Shown here in pieces: positions 6,330 through 8,778 of a stretch of DNA of 8,778 bases (its first letter is position 1; every line of letters begins with the position of its first letter). Location of the stretch: contig JAKBRR010000055.1 of NCBI GenBank assembly GCA_021845325.1, forward strand, positions 1 through 8,778. Direction: 5' to 3'. This stretch comes from Thermoplasmata archaeon. Lineage in GTDB: Archaea; Thermoplasmatota; Thermoplasmata; Thermoplasmatales; Thermoplasmataceae. The notes under the pieces were generated by a model. That model worked only from the letters and a program-made list of their open reading frames with translations, was not told the DNA's origin and did not search any database. The translations under genes and the position numbers were made by a program.

Positions 6330-6335
6330 AATGTG

Positions 6336-7322
6336 ATGGTATCAGAAATTATAGGAATTGACCTTGGTTATGGAGATACGAAAGTTGTAAGCAACAATAA
6401 TGAAAAAATAAAATTCCCTTCAAGATGGTCCCCGTATATGGTTGAGCAGTGGGGTATCGGTGGATCTATGACAGTTTTGAGGATCAATGGGGGAGAATCG
6501 TTCATTTTTGGTGAGGATGCTGCTGGTTCTAATATAAGAGAGCCACTCGGCGATGGAAGATTGGCGCATGATGATTCGTTACCGCTCATTGGCGCGGCCA
6601 TTTGGCTGGCAGGAGTGGGAAGAAACGGTGAACCTGTTGATCTGGTAATTGGAAGTGGAACCCCGCTGGGAAGATTTAATCAGGAACTTCTGGCGTCAAA
6701 GGAATATCTTGAGGGAAAGACCTTAAAATTAGAGTCTTCGTCTGGCGAAATCAGAAATGTCACAATAAAGAGAATGATAATGAGACCACAGGGTGTTGGG
6801 GCTGCCCTATATCTGCTTTCAAAAGGAATGATTGAAAAACAACCTGGATTTGGTGTGGTGGTAGATATTGGATCAAGAACTACTGATGTTTTGACTGTTA
6901 ACCTTAAGAATATGGAACCTGTTGTGGACCTCTGTTTCAGTATCGAGAGTGGTATTGGAGATGCAGTTTCACAATTAGGGAGACTTATTGCCAAAGAAAC
7001 CGGTTTCGTTATACCAACGGATATTGCCAGAGAAGCATTGTCCCGGGTTGTAACGTTTAAACAGAAGAGATTTGGGGGACCACAGGTTGCTGAACCTATA
7101 CTTAACCAGTTGACTTCTAAGGTTCTTGATAGTTTGAGAGCAAATTTAAGAGCTGATCTAGACAGGCTCGTTGCCATTATACCTGTGGGAGGAGGAGCAT
7201 CACTCATAGGTGATAAACTCGAAGAACTGGCTCCCGGTTTTCTCATCAAGATACCAGATGAGGATGTGCAATACGCCAACTGTCTTGGGTACAAGGATGC
7301 AGCACAAAGATCGGAGAGTTAA
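6336..7322 (+). CDS. Archaeal actin-like ATPase (Ta0583 family, ParM-like)
   Basis: This 328-residue protein is clearly similar along its whole length to Ta0583 of Thermoplasma acidophilum as I recall it, an actin-fold ATPase whose crystal structure resembles bacterial ParM. The nucleotide-binding motifs are present: phosphate-1 IIGIDLGYGDTKV (5-17), phosphate-2 GVVVDIGSRTTDVLTVNL (173-190), and adenosine loop IIPVGGGASLIGDKL (281-295). YANCLGYKDAA (313-323) closes the fold. RPQGVGAALYLL (150-161) and VIGSGTPLG (104-112) are other conserved blocks. ATG 6336 is preferred over GTG 6333 because GGGTGA lies at proper distance. An ATG-TGA start-stop (6331-6336) overlaps the start. The protein should form nucleotide-dependent filaments in the cytoplasm, but its cellular role is unsettled. 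Eight bases downstream comes a coiled-coil gene, probably in the same transcript, which suggests a partner. Family assignment is firm; segregation versus cell-shape function is not. Confidence 0.93.
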   Translation: MVSEIIGIDLGYGDTKVVSNNNEKIKFPSRWSPYMVEQWGIGGSMTVLRINGGESFIFGEDAAGSNIREPLGDGRLAHDDSLPLIGAAIWLAGVGRNGEPVDLVIGSGTPLGRFNQELLASKEYLEGKTLKLESSSGEIRNVTIKRMIMRPQGVGAALYLLSKGMIEKQPGFGVVVDIGSRTTDVLTVNLKNMEPVVDLCFSIESGIGDAVSQLGRLIAKETGFVIPTDIAREALSRVVTFKQKRFGGPQVAEPILNQLTSKVLDSLRANLRADLDRLVAIIPVGGGASLIGDKLEELAPGFLIKIPDEDVQYANCLGYKDAAQRSES

Positions 7323-7330
7323 ACAGGAAA

Positions 7331-7858
7331 GTGATAAGATTGAACCAAGTAGAGGATCCTGATAAATCCTCTTCAAATTTTAAATTTAAGGGAAAACTTC
7401 GCAACCTTATAGATACCATTAAAGAACCAGATCAATCAGATGAAGAATTTCTTGAAAAAAGCGTTTTAGATGCTCTGGAATATAAGGAAAGCAAGAAATA
7501 TTTAGAAGATATGATTCAAAAAGTTGAAAAATTACTTCTTGAAGTTAAGGACAAAGAGGAATTTATTAATATTAAACGGCAGGAAATAAAAGAGGAAAGA
7601 GAAAAACTTGAATCTCAATTGAGAGCTGCAACTCCTCATGCAAATCCCTCAATGCCATCAAGAGATCAGAGAAGATTCCGTGAGGAAGCCCACAGGATTC
7701 ACTGGAACACGGAAAGGCAGATTAAAAGAAAGATTATCAACACTGAAATGGATGAATTGCTGACACACCTTGAAAGCAGGTGGGCTGAGCTGGATAAGCT
7801 GGAGCTTGGCAGGTTAAAGGAACTTATGGAAAAGAACCGTAAAAATGAGAAAAAGTGA
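7331..7858 (+). CDS. Charged coiled-coil protein, candidate partner of the actin-like ATPase
   Basis: I do not recognise a named family. The 175-residue protein is extremely rich in Lys, Glu, Arg and Asp, and has no signal peptide or membrane segment. After a polar N-terminus, FKFKGKL (17-23) could be a strand. It is followed by a helix (24-31), a turn PDQSD (33-37) and a second helix (39-56), an order compatible with a ribbon-helix-helix DNA-binding fold. Residues 57-98 show leucine and isoleucine heptads typical of a coiled coil. A proline-bearing linker TPHANPSMPS (101-110) leads to a second long charged helix (112-173). The start is GTG 7331. TTG 7340 is an alternative, with GTGAT at 7331-7335 acting as its ribosome binding site. 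The gene follows the actin-like gene by eight bases, so the two are almost certainly co-transcribed. ParR-like adaptor, filament regulator or scaffold are all possible; only the coding call and helical nature are firm. Confidence 0.8.
   Translation: MIRLNQVEDPDKSSSNFKFKGKLRNLIDTIKEPDQSDEEFLEKSVLDALEYKESKKYLEDMIQKVEKLLLEVKDKEEFINIKRQEIKEEREKLESQLRAATPHANPSMPSRDQRRFREEAHRIHWNTERQIKRKIINTEMDELLTHLESRWAELDKLELGRLKELMEKNRKNEKK
7841..7854 (-). terminator. Putative T-tract terminator for truA
   Basis: Past the truA stop the minus strand reads TTTTTCTCATTTTT, two oligo-T runs about 20-35 bases downstream. These lie inside the 3' end of the convergent coiled-coil gene, where they encode lysines. Oligo-T alone can stop archaeal RNA polymerase. 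Confidence 0.35.
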
Positions 7859-7873
7859 TTCACGATTCCTGCC

Positions 7874-8653
7874 TTACTTTGTTACATTTTGAAGTTCACT
7901 GAAAAAATAGTATGAAAAATACGATAAATCTTTCCTGAAATCCAACTTTTTTTTATGACGCGGAAAATTTACATTAAACGTAATGCCCTCAAAAAATATA
8001 TCCTTTAAAAAGAGTAAATGCGGTAAGGCAGGTACAGGTCTTTTTACATTGTTTGAAAATGGATCTCCTTCTGAGCCGCTTTGATCAATAGCATAGCCAA
8101 TGATAAACCTGATCTGTTGCCAGATGAAGCTCTTCCCGGTTATTGTAACCATGAGATATTCCTCCGTTTCTGTGAATTCGATGCGGTCTATTGTCCTGAT
8201 TGTGTTTCTGGTATCAACTTTACAAAAATTTCTGAAATCGTGTGTACCCTGGAATTTCAGCAATATTTTTTTTAATTCTTCCCTCTTTCCTTTATTGATC
8301 TTAATGAGATATACATAAGATTTGCTGCCTGTATGCCTGGGATTGAATCCTTTTTTAACTTCTGCCCATGAATGAAAGACCATTTCAGGAATCTCTGCAT
8401 TTAATATTCCAAGTATTTTGGAAGGGCTGAATTTTGATTCTATATACATGCAATTTGAAATTGCAGACACAAACTTGTCCGTTCTTGAGGACGTTTTCAG
8501 AACTGTTGAAATGTTATTTTCTAAGAGACAGCGGTTGATAACTGCTTCAACACTCCTCTTACTATTACTGAGTGAAAAACCTTCAAAATCGGTTCCAAAG
8601 TATGAAAATTTTATGAGAAATGCCTTTATATGAGAATTGTCCGGATTTTCCAT
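7874..8653 (-). CDS. truA: tRNA pseudouridine synthase TruA
   Basis: This 259-residue member of the TruA family converts uridines at positions 38-40 of the tRNA anticodon arm to pseudouridine. In order are FSYFGTDFEGF (16-26), the catalytic loop SSRTDKFVSA (55-64) with Asp59, FNPRHTGSKSYVYL (103-116) with the family's Tyr residues, GTHDFRNFC (136-144), GKSFIWQQIRFIIG (173-186), and PALPHLLFL (208-216). Length and block order are normal, so the gene is complete. In the catalytic loop Phe61 replaces the glycine of the usual RTDxGV, and Ser63 the histidine of VHA. The ATG at 8653 is preceded by AGGGG on its strand. The 3' end lies 15 bases from the convergent coiled-coil gene, and the 5' end diverges from an oxidoreductase gene. 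Its position beside the actin cassette seems incidental. TruA is the clear best match, though the loop changes could alter activity. Confidence 0.9.
   Translation of the reverse strand: MENPDNSHIKAFLIKFSYFGTDFEGFSLSNSKRSVEAVINRCLLENNISTVLKTSSRTDKFVSAISNCMYIESKFSPSKILGILNAEIPEMVFHSWAEVKKGFNPRHTGSKSYVYLIKINKGKREELKKILLKFQGTHDFRNFCKVDTRNTIRTIDRIEFTETEEYLMVTITGKSFIWQQIRFIIGYAIDQSGSEGDPFSNNVKRPVPALPHLLFLKDIFFEGITFNVNFPRHKKKLDFRKDLSYFSYYFFSELQNVTK
7937..7944 (+). terminator. Putative oligo-T terminator of the actin cassette
   Basis: A run of eight T on the plus strand lies 79 bases past the stop of the coiled-coil gene, inside the 3' part of truA. No T-rich tract fits in the 15-base gap between the genes, so this is the nearest strong candidate for ending the rightward transcript. 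Confidence 0.35.
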
Positions 8654-8670
8654 GGCCCCTCATAGAAATG

Positions 8671-8680
8671 TAATTTAATC
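8671..8680. promoter_or_regulatory. Shared bidirectional promoter element
   Basis: TAATTTAATC sits almost in the middle of the 47-bp gap between the divergent starts at 8653 and 8701. Its centre is about 22 bases from the truA ATG and about 26 from the oxidoreductase ATG, the usual distance for leaderless archaeal transcripts in both directions. No other AT-rich box fits in the gap. Confidence 0.45.
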
Positions 8681-8700
8681 TTTAGCTTTTACCCTTATCA

Positions 8701-8778
8701 ATGAACATTTGCGGTCTTGGTGTTTCCGGATCATACCTTTTCAGAAGACTTACAGACATCGGATTTAGTGTGAATGCC
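8701..8778 (+). CDS. Dinucleotide-binding oxidoreductase, N-terminal fragment
   Basis: The first 26 codons are in the window and remain open to the right edge. They read MNICGLGVSGSYLFRRLTDI, then GFSVNA. The short first strand followed by GLGVSGSYL is a G-x-G-x-x-G nucleotide-binding turn at the extreme N-terminus, as in FAD-dependent geranylgeranyl reductase-like and related flavoprotein dehydrogenases of Thermoplasmatales. NAD(P)-binding dehydrogenases start in a similar way. The ATG has no ribosome binding site but lies about 26 bases from a TATA-like element, consistent with a leaderless message. The gene is divergent from truA. The coding call is good; the exact enzyme cannot be told from this fragment. 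Confidence 0.65.
   Translation, partial: MNICGLGVSGSYLFRRLTDIGFSVNA

Noticed and set aside
6680..7294. 204-codon leftward frame opposite the actin-like gene
   Set aside because: It is a long shadow frame whose translation is Ser/Pro/Thr-rich with no motif, while the plus strand carries all actin-fold motifs.
6331..7858. The actin and coiled-coil genes as a toxin-antitoxin or plasmid remnant
   Set aside because: The first gene is a full-length Ta0583-type actin, not a toxin. No replication or integrase gene is near, and the flanks are housekeeping genes.
8081..8633. Rightward frames of 64-72 codons within truA
   Set aside because: All are antisense to TruA blocks, mutually overlapping, and without a promoter or ribosome binding site.
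1..8778. CRISPR arrays, tRNA or rRNA genes, insertion sequences
   Set aside because: I saw no regularly spaced repeats of CRISPR length, no tRNA-like T-loop and acceptor pairing, no transposase and no terminal inverted repeats.

Overview
The window reads as chromosome of a Thermoplasmatales archaeon, probably close to Ferroplasma or Cuniculiplasma. The evidence is AT-rich DNA with heavy AGA/AGG and ATA codon use, archaeal TATA boxes about 22-27 bases upstream of many starts (several genes look leaderless), GGTGAT-type ribosome binding sites at others, and a close homologue of the Thermoplasma acidophilum actin-like protein Ta0583. The lineage is an inference; no rRNA gene is present. Genes are densely packed, with no tRNA, CRISPR array or transposon seen.

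Left part (1-1232). The first 24 codons of a leftward S-adenosylmethionine decarboxylase-like gene (speD) run off the left edge. An AT-only spacer with a small tandem repeat and an inverted repeat follows. Next comes a leftward gene for a winged-helix regulator with a large, unrecognised C-terminal domain. It is divergent from the PEP carboxykinase gene, and a perfect 16-bp palindrome lies between the two promoters.

Central metabolic block (1233-6102). GTP-type PEP carboxykinase and the lipoate-pathway octanoyltransferase LipB are translationally coupled (ATGA). They run tail-to-tail, with a 32-bp coding overlap, into a leftward aldehyde dehydrogenase of the 1-pyrroline-5-carboxylate dehydrogenase type, which is preceded on its own strand by a short-chain dehydrogenase. 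Together these fit growth on peptides and amino acids: proline to glutamate to 2-oxoglutarate, lipoylated 2-oxoacid dehydrogenases, and oxaloacetate to PEP for gluconeogenesis.

Actin cassette (6103-7858). A 233-bp spacer rich in short inverted repeats precedes the actin-like ATPase gene. Eight bases after its stop comes a 175-codon gene for a very highly charged, largely helical/coiled-coil protein, whose N-terminus could be a ribbon-helix-helix fold. The order (repeat-rich upstream site, actin, small basic/acidic adaptor) resembles the plasmid parC-parM-parR layout, but here it sits among chromosomal housekeeping genes. This is the best candidate for an undescribed system in the window: a two-component actin cytoskeleton or DNA-segregation module in a group known for wall-less cells.

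Right part (7859-8778). A leftward TruA-type tRNA pseudouridine synthase converges on the coiled-coil gene. From a 47-bp gap with one central TATA-like box, a rightward dinucleotide-binding oxidoreductase gene begins and runs off the right edge.
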